A stretch of DNA of 54,499 bases from Vogesella fluminis (GCF_014652335.1 NZ_BMYP01000021.1:997-55495), one strand, 5' to 3'; positions 1 through 8,215 are shown, numbered from the stretch's first letter. Numbers and translations: made by a program. Notes: generated by a model not told the origin, from the sequence alone.

Positions 1-40
1 TGTCGTGATGTCGTGATGTCGTGATGTCGTGATGTCGTGA
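1..40. repeat. Tandem octamer TGTCGTGA, five copies
   Basis: Five perfect head-to-tail copies of TGTCGTGA fill the first 40 bases. A unit of 8 does not divide by 3, so TGA falls in all three forward frames within the block (6-8, 14-16, 22-24). The array therefore stops translation of anything reading in from the left. It abuts the tail of a dehydrogenase gene. It may be a real microsatellite or an assembly-edge artefact; the window alone cannot tell. Confidence 0.9.
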
Positions 41-209
41 TGCAGCAGCGCCGCCGCCAGTGCCGCGCCGGGGACGGCAGCAGGATGTACCGATGCAGCG
101 GCTGGGCACGCCGCACGAGGTGGCGGAGGCGATCTATTTCCTGTGCTCCAACCGTTCCTCGTATATCAACGGCTCGGAAATCCACATCAACGGAGGCCAG
201 CATGTCTGA
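33..209 (+). pseudogene. C-terminal fragment of a short-chain dehydrogenase/reductase
   Basis: From about 84 the frame reads DVPMQRLGTPHEVAEA and then a tail ending INGSEIHINGGQHV before TGA at 207-209. This is the classic C-terminus of NAD(P)-dependent short-chain dehydrogenases (a P-x-x-R-x-G-x-P-x-E-V-A block, then S-x-x-I-x-G-x-x-I-x-I-x-G-G). The Rossmann fold and the YxxxK active site would lie further left and are absent; the octamer array closes this frame at 30-32. The stop overlaps the start of the kinase gene by 8 bases, so it was probably the first gene of that operon. It is either disrupted or cut by the window or contig edge. Confidence 0.6.
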
Positions 210-1260
210 CAGCGCCATCGACCAGCTGTTTTCCACCATGGGCAGCGCCACTACGCCACAGGCCGCCAGTGAACTGCTGTGGCAGCACTACGGCCTGCGT
301 GGCAGCGCCAGCCCGCTCAACAGCGAGCGCGACCAGAACTTTCACATCCACGGCGACGATGGCCAGCAGTACGTGCTGAAGCTGACCCACCCGGCCGAGG
401 TGCGCGGCGTCACCGATTTCCAGACCCGCGCGTTGCTGCATGCCGCCAGCCGCGACCCGGCGTTGCCGATTCCGCGGGTGATGCCGCGGCTGGATGGTGA
501 ACCGTATGCGGCGATTACGCTGGCGGATGGCATGCAGCGGGTACTGCGCCTGTTCAGCTACCTTGGCGGCCAAGCTTTGCACCAGATCACGCGCAGCGCC
601 GCACAGCGCCGCGACCTGGGGCAGACGCTGGCGCGGCTGGATCTGGCGCTCAGCGATTTTGCCCATCCGTCCGCCGATCACGCGCTGCTGTGGGACATCC
701 AGCACAGCGAGCGGCTGCAGCCGCTGCTGGCCGAGCTGCCGCCGGGGCCGCAAACCGACACCCTGGCGGCGTTTGTCGCGCATTTCCGGTGCGAGGTCCT
801 GCCGGCACTGGCCGGGCTGCGGCGGCAGGTGATCCACAACGACCTCAACCCCTACAACGTGCTGGTGGATGCGCAGGACCAGATCACCACCCGCGGGCTG
901 ATCGACTTTGGCGACATGGTGCAGGCGCCGTTGGTGGGCGAACTGGCGGTGGCCTGCTCTTACCAGCTGTCCGGCAATGCCAACCCGCTGGACACCGCCG
1001 CCGAGCTGATCGCCGGCTACCACGCGCTGTACCCGCTGCGGCGCGAAGAAGTGCTGCTGCTGTACGAACTGATCCTCACCCGGCTGTGCATGACGGTGAC
1101 CATCACCGGCTGGCGCGCCAGCCGCTACCCCGAAAACAAGACCTACATCCTGCGCAACAACGGCCTGAGCTGGGACGGGCTGCAACGGCTGCAAGCCGTC
1201 GGCCGTGACGCCGCGCAGGCATTTTTGCTGCAGGTGTGCGGCATGAAAGGACAAGCATGA
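202..1260 (+). CDS. Aminoglycoside phosphotransferase-fold kinase, hydroxylysine/homoserine-kinase-like
   Basis: A 352-residue kinase of the APH/choline-kinase fold that would phosphorylate a small hydroxylated or amino substrate in the cytoplasm. The catalytic loop HNDLNPYN is at about residues 212-219 (Asp214 as base) and the metal-binding IDFGD at 234-238. An N-terminal region reading ERDQNFHI is typical of hydroxylysine-kinase-like members. ATG 202 is chosen because GGAGG lies 5 bases upstream and the frame before it belongs to the dehydrogenase tail. Its stop overlaps the aminotransferase start as ATGA. Adjacency to that aminotransferase suggests a kinase plus phospho-lyase pair, as in 5-hydroxylysine breakdown. 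The fold is clear, the substrate is inferred. Confidence 0.8.
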   Translation: MSDSAIDQLFSTMGSATTPQAASELLWQHYGLRGSASPLNSERDQNFHIHGDDGQQYVLKLTHPAEVRGVTDFQTRALLHAASRDPALPIPRVMPRLDGEPYAAITLADGMQRVLRLFSYLGGQALHQITRSAAQRRDLGQTLARLDLALSDFAHPSADHALLWDIQHSERLQPLLAELPPGPQTDTLAAFVAHFRCEVLPALAGLRRQVIHNDLNPYNVLVDAQDQITTRGLIDFGDMVQAPLVGELAVACSYQLSGNANPLDTAAELIAGYHALYPLRREEVLLLYELILTRLCMTVTITGWRASRYPENKTYILRNNGLSWDGLQRLQAVGRDAAQAFLLQVCGMKGQA

Positions 1261-2636
1261 GCAGCAAGGACCAACGCATGGCCAATGCCTTCGATCCGGC
1301 CACCGCAGCCAGCCTGCCGGCGCGCGAGCAGGCGCTGATCCAGCGCCGGCTGCAGCTGCTGGGGCAGGCCTACCGGCTGTTCTACGAGCAGCCGCTGCAC
1401 GTGGTGCGCGGCGAGGGGGTGTGGCTGTACGACCCGGACGGCAACGCCTATCTGGACGTGTACAACAACGTGGCCTCGGTCGGGCACAGCCACCCGCGGG
1501 TGGTGGAGGCCATCGCGCGCCAGGCGGCGACGCTGAACACCCACACCCGTTATCTCAACGACAGCATCCTCGACTACGCCGAGCGGCTGCTGGCCACCCT
1601 GCCGGCGGCCAGCAGCCAGGCGATGTTCACCTGCACCGGCAGCGAGGCCAACGATCTGGCGCTGCGGCTGGCGGCCAACTACAGTGGCGGTGCCGGCGTG
1701 ATCGTCACCAGCCATGCCTATCACGGCGTCACCAGCAGCGTGGCGGCGTGCTCGCCGGCCTTCGGCCACAAGGTGCCGTTGGGCGTGCACGTGCGCACCG
1801 TGCCGGCGCCCGACGCCTACCGCTACCCGGACGAGGACGTGGGCGCGCGCTTTACCCGCCACGTCGAGCAGGCCATCGCCGACCTGCAGCGGCACGGCAT
1901 CCAGCCGGCGGCGCTGCTGGTGGACACGCTGTTTACCAGCGACGGCGTGTTTGCCGAGCCGGCGGGCTTTCTCGCCGGCGCGGTGGACGCCATCCGCGCC
2001 GCCGGCGGGCTGTTCATCGCCGACGAAGTGCAGGCCGGTTTCGCCCGCAGCGGCAGCCACTTCTGGGGCTTCCAGCGCCACGGCGTCATCCCGGACATCG
2101 TCACCATGGGCAAGCCGATGGGCAACGGTCATCCCATTGCCGGGCTGGCGGCACGGCCGGAGATCATCGAAGCCTTCGGCCGCCGGGTGCGCTATTTCAA
2201 TACCTTTGGCGGCAACCCGGTGTCCTGCGCCGCGGGCCTCGCGGTGCTGGACATCATCCGCGACGAGGGCCTGCAGCAGAACGCGCACGATACCGGCGCC
2301 TACCTCAAGGCCGGCTTGGAAAGGTTGGCCGCAAGGCATGAGCTGATCGGCGATGTGCGCGGCGCCGGCTTCTTCCTCGGCGTGGAGCTGGTGAGCGACC
2401 GCCAGCGCAAGACGGCGGCCACGGCGGAAACCGGGCGCATCGTCAACGCGCTACGCCAGCGCCGCATCCTGATCAGCGCCACCGGCTCGGCAGGCAACAT
2501 CCTCAAACTGCGGCCGCAGCTGCCGTTCTCGCGCGCCAACGCCGACCAGCTGCTGGCCACGCTGGACGAGGTGCTGGCCGGGCTTCAGCCGCCCAGCAGC
2601 GCCAGCACTTCCTCGTCTTCCACCTGCGGGAAGTGA
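1257..2636 (+). CDS. Class-III PLP aminotransferase / phospho-lyase-like protein
   Basis: A 459-residue fold-type-I PLP enzyme of aminotransferase class III. The cofactor aspartate is in the [14 protein letters not shown] block, and the Schiff-base lysine is in GKPMGNGHP at about residue 286. K-P-M-G-N-G-H-P is the form seen in AGXT2-like proteins, including ethanolamine-phosphate and phosphohydroxylysine phospho-lyases. It starts in an ATGA overlap with the kinase, so the two are co-translated. Residues 356-361 (E-R-L-A-A-R) are encoded by a copy of the dispersed repeat. The last 17 residues are Ser/Thr-rich and read through the antisense of the next gene, so the original stop was probably near 2586. 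Lyase versus transaminase cannot be decided here. Confidence 0.85.
   Translation: MSSKDQRMANAFDPATAASLPAREQALIQRRLQLLGQAYRLFYEQPLHVVRGEGVWLYDPDGNAYLDVYNNVASVGHSHPRVVEAIARQAATLNTHTRYLNDSILDYAERLLATLPAASSQAMFTCTGSEANDLALRLAANYSGGAGVIVTSHAYHGVTSSVAACSPAFGHKVPLGVHVRTVPAPDAYRYPDEDVGARFTRHVEQAIADLQRHGIQPAALLVDTLFTSDGVFAEPAGFLAGAVDAIRAAGGLFIADEVQAGFARSGSHFWGFQRHGVIPDIVTMGKPMGNGHPIAGLAARPEIIEAFGRRVRYFNTFGGNPVSCAAGLAVLDIIRDEGLQQNAHDTGAYLKAGLERLAARHELIGDVRGAGFFLGVELVSDRQRKTAATAETGRIVNALRQRRILISATGSAGNILKLRPQLPFSRANADQLLATLDEVLAGLQPPSSASTSSSSTCGK
2321..2334 (+). repeat. Dispersed repeat, single copy in the aminotransferase gene
   Basis: Exact AAGGTTGGCCGCAA inside the coding region, read GAA AGG TTG GCC GCA AGG (E-R-L-A-A-R). 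Two AGG arginines and a TTG leucine stand out in a gene that otherwise uses CGC and CTG. Confidence 0.9.
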
Positions 2637-3205
2637 CGGTAGAACTGGCCGACGGTCTGGAAGTAGTACGGCGCGTGCAGGCAGACCACCTCGTCGGCCT
2701 GCGGGCGGACCAGCTCCAGCGCGTCGGGCGAGGCTACCGGCACGGCGCAGACCAGCCGGGCCGGCTTTTGGTGGCGTAGCGCGTGCAGCGCCGCCAGCAT
2801 GGTGGCGCCGGTCGCCAGGCCGTCGTCGACCACGATCACCACCCGGCCGGCCGGATCCAGCGGCGGCCGGATCGGGGTGTAGCTTTGCCGCCGCGCGCGG
2901 ATGGCCGCCAGCTGGGCCTGGGTCTCGCGCTCGATGTAGTCCTGGTCGGCGCCCATCGCCGCCGCGTACGGCGCCACATAACGCCAGCCGCTTTCATCGA
3001 TGGATCCGATGGCGGTTTCCGCGTGGCGGGGCGCGCGCAGCTTGCGTACCAGCACGACATCCAGCTCCCCGTCCAGCTTGTCGGCGAGCAGTCTGGCCAT
3101 CGGCACCGCGCCGCGCGGGATGGCCAGCAGCAGCGGGTGTTGGCCCCGGTAGGCGTGCAACCGTGCGGCCAGCTGGCGCGCGGCATCGTCCCGGTCTTCA
3201 AACAT
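2585..3205 (-). CDS. Phosphoribosyltransferase-domain protein
   Basis: A 206-residue type-I PRTase-fold protein. The PRPP loop reads VVIVVDDGLATGATM (about residues 121-135), and AIPRGAVPMARLLAD near residue 28 matches the flexible-loop region of this family. Such proteins bind PRPP or use it in nucleotide or base salvage, but this subfamily has no assigned substrate. Its start overlaps the stop of the upstream pyrR-like gene by 8 bases, so the two are coupled. Its 3' end overlaps the convergent aminotransferase by 52 bases, so the two transcripts can form an antisense duplex. Family call is firm, function unknown. Confidence 0.8.
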   Translation of the reverse strand: MFEDRDDAARQLAARLHAYRGQHPLLLAIPRGAVPMARLLADKLDGELDVVLVRKLRAPRHAETAIGSIDESGWRYVAPYAAAMGADQDYIERETQAQLAAIRARRQSYTPIRPPLDPAGRVVIVVDDGLATGATMLAALHALRHQKPARLVCAVPVASPDALELVRPQADEVVCLHAPYYFQTVGQFYRHFPQVEDEEVLALLGG

Positions 3206-3782
3206 GGTCCTGTCCGTCCGGGGTGGTGGCGCGTCCGGGCTGCAGCAGCTCGATCCTGAAATCGCGCTCGAACGGCGGCACGTGGCACTCGATGATGTCG
3301 GTAGGCGCGATCTCCAGCCGGGCGCCGACCACGTCGGCGGCCAGCGGCAGGCAGCGGCCGGCCCGCTCCGCCAGCACCGCGACGCAAATGGCGGCCGGCT
3401 GCTTCTGCACCAGATAGGCCAGCACCTTCAGGATGGAGTGGCCGCTGTAGAGCACGTCGTCCACCACCAGCAGGGTGTAGCCGGAGAGATCCAGCGCCGC
3501 GTGCTGCGCCTGTTCGGTGAGCTGCGTTTCCGGGTGCAGCAGGGTGAGGTCGTCGGCGTAGCGCTTGACCAGCAGGTCCAGCCGCAACGGTGGTGCCATG
3601 CCGTGCATCGCGATCAATCGCTCGCTGAGCAGGTCGGCCAGCGGCGCGCCACGGCGGCGGATGCCGATCACCGCCACGCGCTGCCGGCCGCGCAGCAAGC
3701 CGGCGCAGCGCTCGGCCATGTTGTCGAGCAGCACGGCCAGCTGCGCCTCGTCGAACAGGCAGGTTCGTAAACCGGGAGTCAT
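3198..3782 (-). CDS. PyrR-like phosphoribosyltransferase
   Basis: A 194-residue protein of the PyrR/uracil-PRTase type. The PRPP-binding motif is LLVVDDVLYSGHSI, and IGIRRRGAPLADLL matches the PyrR region around its conserved arginines. PyrR proteins regulate pyrimidine genes, as RNA-binding attenuators in Gram-positives, and some have weak UPRTase activity. Unlike Pseudomonas pyrR it is not beside pyrB or pyrC but coupled to a second PRTase gene. The start ATG at 3782 is preceded by GAGGTGA; the longer open frame upstream has no family similarity. RNA binding is not shown by the sequence. Confidence 0.7.
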   Translation of the reverse strand: MTPGLRTCLFDEAQLAVLLDNMAERCAGLLRGRQRVAVIGIRRRGAPLADLLSERLIAMHGMAPPLRLDLLVKRYADDLTLLHPETQLTEQAQHAALDLSGYTLLVVDDVLYSGHSILKVLAYLVQKQPAAICVAVLAERAGRCLPLAADVVGARLEIAPTDIIECHVPPFERDFRIELLQPGRATTPDGQDHV

Positions 3783-3828
3783 GGCAGGAGTCACCTCGCG
3801 GCAAGTTGGCGGCCGCGGCCGCATTGGA

Positions 3829-3843
3829 AAGGTTGGCCGCAAG
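3829..3843 (+). repeat. Dispersed repeat, single intergenic copy
   Basis: AAGGTTGGCCGCAAG, 47 bases upstream of the pyrR-like start. No inverted partner is nearby, so it is not a terminator here. Confidence 0.9.
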
Positions 3844-4100
3844 CGCGGCAGCGCCCTTGTTGGTGCGGGGTCGGTGCGGCTTGCCCTGTGTATAGCAAGC
3901 GCCCCGGCTACGGGCAAGGCGTGGCCGCCGCTGTAAAAAGACTTTGAACAGGTTACGGGGCTGCGGGTGAGCCAGCCGTCCAACGACCGCCGCATGTGGC
4001 GCTGCCGGGCACACTCAAGGCATACCGCTTAGTGGTAGCGCTGTTGTGGTCGGCATCCCCCCCGGGTCCGGTCGCCCCCGTGCCATGCCCGGCCGCGGCA

Positions 4101-4125
4101 AAACAAAACCCGCACCGGGGCGGGT
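4101..4125 (-). terminator. Rho-independent terminator of the binding-protein gene
   Basis: Read on the minus strand, a 6-bp stem ACCCGC/GCGGGT with loop CCCGGT is followed by TTTTGTTT. It lies about 37 bases after the stop codon at 4162. Confidence 0.75.
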
Positions 4126-4161
4126 GTGGGTTGCGGGGTTCAGGCTTGCTGCCGGTGCGGC

Positions 4162-4926
4162 TTACTTGAACGGGTAGATGTCGTTGCTGAAGTACTTGTC
4201 CTGGATCTTCTTGTAGGTGCCGTCCTTCAGGATTTTCTTCAGTGCCACGTTGATCTTGGCCAGCAGCTCCTTGTTGCCTTTCTGTACCGCGATGCCGCAG
4301 CCCTGGTAGTACTTCGGATCGTTGAACACCGGGCCGACGAAGGCGTAGCCCTTGCCCTTGCCGGTTTTCAGGAAGTCTTCCTCACCGACGGTGGACTCCA
4401 GGAACACCGCGTCCAGGCGCTGGCTGGACAGGTCGAGGAAGGCGTCGGTGATCTTGCCGTAGACCTTGATCTGTGCGCCTTTCGGTTTCAGCTTGTCGTT
4501 GGCTTCCTGCTGCTGCACGGCGCTGCGCAGTACGCCGATGTTCTTGCCCTTGTACCAGGCGTCGTTGATCTGGGTGCCTTCCTTGGCCAGCAGGCGGCCT
4601 GGCACGTTGAAGTACATGTCGCTGAAATCGACGATCTTGGCGCGTTCCGCGGTGATGCTCATCGAGGCGATGGCGACTTCGAACTTCTTGGCCTGCAGCG
4701 CCGGCACGATGCCGTCGAAGTCCATCGCTTTCAGTTCGCACTGCAGCTTGGCCTCGGTACAGATGGCGCGGGCGATGTCCGGGTCGAAGCCGGTGATGCT
4801 GCCGTCGGCGGCCTGTTTCGAGAATGGCGGGTAGCTGACATCGGTGACGATGCGGATGGTTTGAGCTTGTGCCAGCAGTGGCAGCGAGCAGATGGCGGTC
4901 AGCGCCAGCAGGTGTTTGTAGTTCAT
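4162..4926 (-). CDS. Periplasmic amino-acid-binding protein of an ABC transporter
   Basis: A 254-residue family-3 solute-binding protein (ArtJ/HisJ/lysine-arginine-ornithine type). It starts with a Sec signal peptide, MNYKHLLALTAICSLPLLAQA, with probable cleavage before QT. The mature part begins with the family signature IRIVTDVSYPPFS and has the GFDPDIARAIC segment near residue 45. MSITAERAKIVDFSDMY near residue 90 is the usual ligand-contact region, suiting a basic amino acid. The start has GGAGA 7 bases upstream. No permease or ATPase is adjacent, so it is an orphan binding protein. Arginine is a reasonable guess given the nearby arginine operon, but that is inference. Confidence 0.88.
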   Translation of the reverse strand: MNYKHLLALTAICSLPLLAQAQTIRIVTDVSYPPFSKQAADGSITGFDPDIARAICTEAKLQCELKAMDFDGIVPALQAKKFEVAIASMSITAERAKIVDFSDMYFNVPGRLLAKEGTQINDAWYKGKNIGVLRSAVQQQEANDKLKPKGAQIKVYGKITDAFLDLSSQRLDAVFLESTVGEEDFLKTGKGKGYAFVGPVFNDPKYYQGCGIAVQKGNKELLAKINVALKKILKDGTYKKIQDKYFSNDIYPFK

Positions 4927-5193
4927 GTGGTCTCCGTTTTCCTTTGTCGTTGCGGTGTGTGTCGCACTCCGCGGCTGTTTCTATCCTAATCGCGGAGACG
5001 TGCCAAGCGCGTACCGGTTGTATATACATTTGTGCGGCTTTTTTGCCAGTGCGGCATGAAAAAAAACGGATGCCGGCAGTTTTTCAACTTGAATGCCGTC
5101 AATGCCAGGGTCTGTTACAATGCCCGGCTCCTGTCGCTACTGGCGCGACACCGGGCCGGGGCGGCTTCCCGGCACCATGCTTCACCTCATGCC

Positions 5194-5424
5194 ATGGCCA
5201 AGAAATTCCCGCTGCATCCCAAGCACCCGGAGCGTATCTGCTGGGGCTGCGACAAGTATTGTCCGGCCGGCTCCCTGCAGTGCGGCAACGGCTCCGGCCG
5301 TACCCAGCATCCGGCCGAGGTGCTCGGCGACGACTGGTATCTGTGGGGTGACTGGGGCATCACCCCGGATGAAGAGACTGCGGAGCCGGCGCCCGCCATC
5401 CCGCCCACCGACAGCGACAACTGA
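5194..5424 (+). CDS. DUF3079 family small cysteine-rich protein
   Basis: A 76-residue protein starting MAKKFPLHPKHPERICWG. The N-terminal two-thirds match DUF3079, a short proteobacterial family with several conserved cysteines (C-W-G-C-D-K-Y-C and a later Cys), which suggests metal or Fe-S binding, although no function is established. The tail is acidic and Pro-rich and probably disordered. The open frame extends upstream but only the part from ATG 5194 resembles the family. No strong ribosome-binding site is visible, so the start rests on homology. Confidence 0.7.
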   Translation: MAKKFPLHPKHPERICWGCDKYCPAGSLQCGNGSGRTQHPAEVLGDDWYLWGDWGITPDEETAEPAPAIPPTDSDN

Positions 5425-5746
5425 GCGCGACCGCGGCCCAGGGTTGGCCGCAAGCCGGCGGCCATCACGGGCGCGACAATTGCGTACAGGTGACATCGCT
5501 GTACAGAAGCGGCACCGTCGCTGCCGGTCTTGCCGAGCGCAAAAAATTTTTATCTCCTTGATAAATCTGTAAAATTTTTCTTTTCCGGTTGATTGTTGCG
5601 CCGCGTCAGGCGCGCCGCCGGCCGTTGTGACGCGCAGGGATTGCTGAAATGATGCGTACGCAACAGGCTGGGTGCGTCCGTTCGCGCCGCCGCTAACGCC
5701 GGCGCCGCGCGCCCAGCCCCATCCATCCACCGCCAAGGAGTGAAGC
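5425..5746. other. Gene-free stretch upstream of argR
   Basis: It contains one dispersed-repeat copy (5440-5454), then an unusually AT-rich block (about 5529-5585) with runs of A and T. It should hold the argR promoter. A 10-bp palindrome TGCGTACGCA lies at 5653-5662. No gene longer than a few dozen codons is apparent. Confidence 0.55.
5440..5454 (+). repeat. Dispersed repeat, single intergenic copy
   Basis: AGGGTTGGCCGCAAG (one mismatch), 16 bases after the DUF3079 stop. The preceding CCGCGGCCCA is only a poor inverted partner. Confidence 0.8.
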
Positions 5747-5854
5747 ATGTCCCTGCCCGTCGTTGCCGCCCGGCCATTGCCCGTCACCGGTGTGGCGTCG
5801 CCGTTCGCGGCGCGCGCCGGCCGCGCCGTGGCCGCTGCGGGGGCAGGGCGATGA
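5747..5854 (+). CDS. Short leader ORF translationally coupled to argR
   Basis: A 35-codon frame starting MSLPVVAARPLPVTGV and rich in Ala, Arg and Pro, with no homology I recognise. AAGGAG lies 6 bases before its ATG, the best ribosome-binding site in the region. Its TGA overlaps the ATG of argR (ATGA at 5851-5854), so argR translation probably depends on ribosomes finishing this frame. It may act as an upstream regulatory ORF. The alternative is that argR itself starts at GTG 5740 with an Arg-rich extension, which is less likely because AAGGAG then touches the start codon. Confidence 0.5.
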   Translation: MSLPVVAARPLPVTGVASPFAARAGRAVAAAGAGR

Positions 5855-6822
5855 CGGCGCCGCTGCAGCTGGCGGTGCTGCTGCTGCCGCCTTGTTCTCC
5901 GTTCGGCATCGGCTGCTTTGCCGAGCCCTTCCTGCAGGCCAACCGTCTGGCCGGCAAGACGCTGTACCAGTTGCGCTTCTATAGCTGGAACGGCCAACCG
6001 CTGCCGATGGCCGGTGGCATGCGCTACCCGGTGAGCGGCGCGCTGCGCGACGCCGAGGCCTGCGACCAGCTGTTCGTGCTCAGCGAGGGCGTGCTGCCGT
6101 TCAGTGATGCCGCACTGTGCTGCCATGCGCTGGCGCTGCTGGCGTCCCGCGTGTCGCTACTGGGCGGGGTGCACTGCGGTGCCTGGTGGCTGGCCAGTGC
6201 CGGCCTGCTCGACGGCTACCACGCCACCATCCACTGGCCGGAACAGCCGGCCTTTGCCGAGCGCTTTCGCAATGTGGTGGCGTCGCAGCACGTGTACGAG
6301 CTGGATCGCGGCCGCTTCACCTGTGCCGGCGGCCTCGCGCAGATCGACGGTGTGCTGGCGCTGATCGGCCGCCAGCACGGTGTCGAGCTGGTGGAGTCCA
6401 TCGCCGCGCTGCTGTGCGCCGAGCGCGTGCGCGGCAGCGACGAGCGCCAGCGCGTGCCGCTGCTGGCGCGGGTCGGCGAGAAACACCCCAAGCTGACCGA
6501 GGCGGTGATGCTGATGGAAGCCAATATCGAGGAGCCGCTGACCACCGACGAGCTGGCGCGGCTCACCAATCAGTCGCGGCGCCAGCTGGCACGCCTGTTC
6601 AAGCAGTACCTGGACGATTCGCCGTCGCGCTACTACCTGCAGCTGCGGCTGGAGCGCGCGCGGCAACTGCTGCGCAACACCGGCAAGTCGGTGGTGCAGA
6701 TCGGGCTGTTGTGCGGTTTTTCTTCCGGGCCGCACTTTTCCACCGTGTACCGCACCCATTTCGGCATCTCGCCGCGCGAGGAGCGCTTCCCCGGCGACAG
6801 CGACTTGGCCGACGAGGCCTGA
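5851..6822 (+). CDS. argR: AraC/GlxA-family transcriptional regulator ArgR
   Basis: A 323-residue regulator. The N-terminal DJ-1/PfpI-like domain (about 1-200) keeps the nucleophile-elbow region HCGAWWLASAGLLDGYHAT. The C-terminal AraC domain (about 220-312) has two helix-turn-helix units, TTDELARLTNQSRRQLARLF and the GKSVVQIGLLCGFSS block. Size and domain order match Pseudomonas ArgR, which with arginine activates the aru operon. The gene lies just upstream of aruCFGD in the same direction. The start chosen is ATG 5851, overlapping the leader ORF stop. The short arginine-repressor family of E. coli is unrelated to this protein. Confidence 0.85.
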   Translation: MTAPLQLAVLLLPPCSPFGIGCFAEPFLQANRLAGKTLYQLRFYSWNGQPLPMAGGMRYPVSGALRDAEACDQLFVLSEGVLPFSDAALCCHALALLASRVSLLGGVHCGAWWLASAGLLDGYHATIHWPEQPAFAERFRNVVASQHVYELDRGRFTCAGGLAQIDGVLALIGRQHGVELVESIAALLCAERVRGSDERQRVPLLARVGEKHPKLTEAVMLMEANIEEPLTTDELARLTNQSRRQLARLFKQYLDDSPSRYYLQLRLERARQLLRNTGKSVVQIGLLCGFSSGPHFSTVYRTHFGISPREERFPGDSDLADEA

Positions 6823-6828
6823 GCCGCC

Positions 6829-6848
6829 TGCGGCCAACGTTGGCCGCA
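6829..6848. repeat. Back-to-back pair of the dispersed repeat (20-base palindrome region)
   Basis: TGCGGCCAACGTTGGCCGCA (6829-6848) is a perfect palindrome made of two repeat copies sharing the central ACGT. It starts 7 bases after the argR stop. With no loop it would form a cruciform rather than a good terminator hairpin, and no T-run follows. Confidence 0.9.
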
Positions 6849-6958
6849 AGCGTGACAGGCTGGCCCAAACAGAAAGCTGCGTGTCTTGATTCTGGATGGA
6901 AAGTTTGACGCGCCTCCCTAGAATGGCTCCATCTCAACGCCAGATGAAGGATTCCCAG

Positions 6959-8200
6959 ATGTCCGCTCCTGTTACCCGCCAAACATTTGATGAAGTGATG
7001 GTTCCCAACTACGCCCCGGCCGCGTTCGTACCGGTCAAGGGTGAAGGCTCCCGCCTGTGGGACCAGCAGGGCAAGGAATACATCGACTTCGCCAGCGGCA
7101 TCGCCGTGACCAGCCTGGGCCATCTGCATCCGGAACTGACCAAGGTCTTGCACGAGCAGGTAGACCGCCTGTGGCACCTGTCCAATACCTTCACCAACGA
7201 GCCGGCGCTGAAGCTGGCGCGTCGCCTGACCGAAACCACCTTTGCCGAGAAGGTGTTCTTCTGCAACTCCGGCGCCGAAGCCAACGAAGCCGCGCTGAAG
7301 CTGGCGCGCCGTTACGCCTTCGACCACTTCGGCGGCAGCAAGACTGGCATCGTGTCCTGCAAGCAGGCTTTCCACGGCCGTACCCTGTTCACCGTATCGG
7401 TGGGCGGTCAGCCGAAGTACACCGAAGGCTTCGCCCCGCTGCCGGGTGACCTGAACCACATCGAATTCAACAACCTGGAAGCCGCCGAGGCCGCCATCAA
7501 CGCCGGTACCTGCGCCGTGATCGTGGAGCCGGTACAGGGCGAGGGCGGCGTGCTGCCGGCCACCAAGGCCTACCTGCAGAAGCTGCGCGAGCTGTGCGAC
7601 AAGCACAACGCGCTGCTGATTTTCGACGAAGTGCAGATCGGTGTCGGCCGCTCCGGCGCGCTGTACGCCTACCAGGCCTACGGCGTGACCCCGGACATCC
7701 TGACCAGCGCCAAGGCTCTGGGCAACGGTTTCCCGGTCGCCGCGATGCTGACCAGCAACAAGGTTGCCGCGTCCTTCGTGGTCGGCACCCACGGCTCCAC
7801 CTACGGCGGCAACCCGCTGGCCTGCGTTGTTGCCGACAAGGTGCTGGAACTGATCGACACCCCTGAGGTACTGGACGGCGTCAGCAAGCGTCACCAGCTG
7901 TTGAAGGACGGCCTGGCCGCCATCAACGCCAAGCACGGCGTGTTCAAGGAAGTGCGCGGCATGGGCCTGCTGATCGGCGCCGAGCTGCAGGGCGCGTTCC
8001 ACAACAAGGCCAAGGACATCGTCAACGCCGCCGCCAAGCACGGCCTGATGGTGCTGGTAGCCGGCACCAACGTGCTGCGCATCGTGCCGTCGCTGGTGAT
8101 TCCGGAAGCCGACCTGAAGGAAGGCCTGGCGCGTCTGGATGCCACCATCGCCGAACTGGTGACCAAGGCGGAAACCGCCAAACAGGCACAACCGGCCTGA
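6959..8200 (+). CDS. aruC: Succinylornithine/acetylornithine aminotransferase
   Basis: A 413-residue class-III PLP aminotransferase (AstC/AruC/ArgD). It transaminates N2-succinylornithine with 2-oxoglutarate, step 3 of the arginine succinyltransferase pathway, and usually also serves arginine synthesis. Visible are the [18 protein letters not shown] block, [13 protein letters not shown] with the cofactor aspartate, and the PLP lysine in [10 protein letters not shown] at residue 252. ATG 6959 has GAAGGA about 8 bases before it; the upstream extension of the frame has no similarity. It is first of four co-directional aru genes, with a terminator-like hairpin after its stop. Confidence 0.93.
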   Translation: MSAPVTRQTFDEVMVPNYAPAAFVPVKGEGSRLWDQQGKEYIDFASGIAVTSLGHLHPELTKVLHEQVDRLWHLSNTFTNEPALKLARRLTETTFAEKVFFCNSGAEANEAALKLARRYAFDHFGGSKTGIVSCKQAFHGRTLFTVSVGGQPKYTEGFAPLPGDLNHIEFNNLEAAEAAINAGTCAVIVEPVQGEGGVLPATKAYLQKLRELCDKHNALLIFDEVQIGVGRSGALYAYQAYGVTPDILTSAKALGNGFPVAAMLTSNKVAASFVVGTHGSTYGGNPLACVVADKVLELIDTPEVLDGVSKRHQLLKDGLAAINAKHGVFKEVRGMGLLIGAELQGAFHNKAKDIVNAAAKHGLMVLVAGTNVLRIVPSLVIPEADLKEGLARLDATIAELVTKAETAKQAQPA

Positions 8201-8215
8201 TCACGACGTAATACA

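Larger units (their letters stand above)
3783..4161. other. Gene-free stretch between pyrR-like gene and binding-protein gene
   Basis: No convincing gene on either strand. It should carry the promoter of the minus-strand PRTase pair. It holds a single dispersed-repeat copy (3829-3843) and the terminator of the binding-protein gene (4101-4125). The rest is GC-rich without recognisable structure. Confidence 0.6.

Noticed and set aside
5740-6822. argR starting at GTG 5740 with a 37-residue Arg-rich extension
   Set aside because: The AAGGAG would touch the start codon, the extension has no family similarity, and the same site serves the 5747 leader ORF well.
6599-8191. Long minus-strand frame opposite argR and aruC
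   Set aside because: Antisense of well-supported genes; no recognisable motif or ribosome-binding site.
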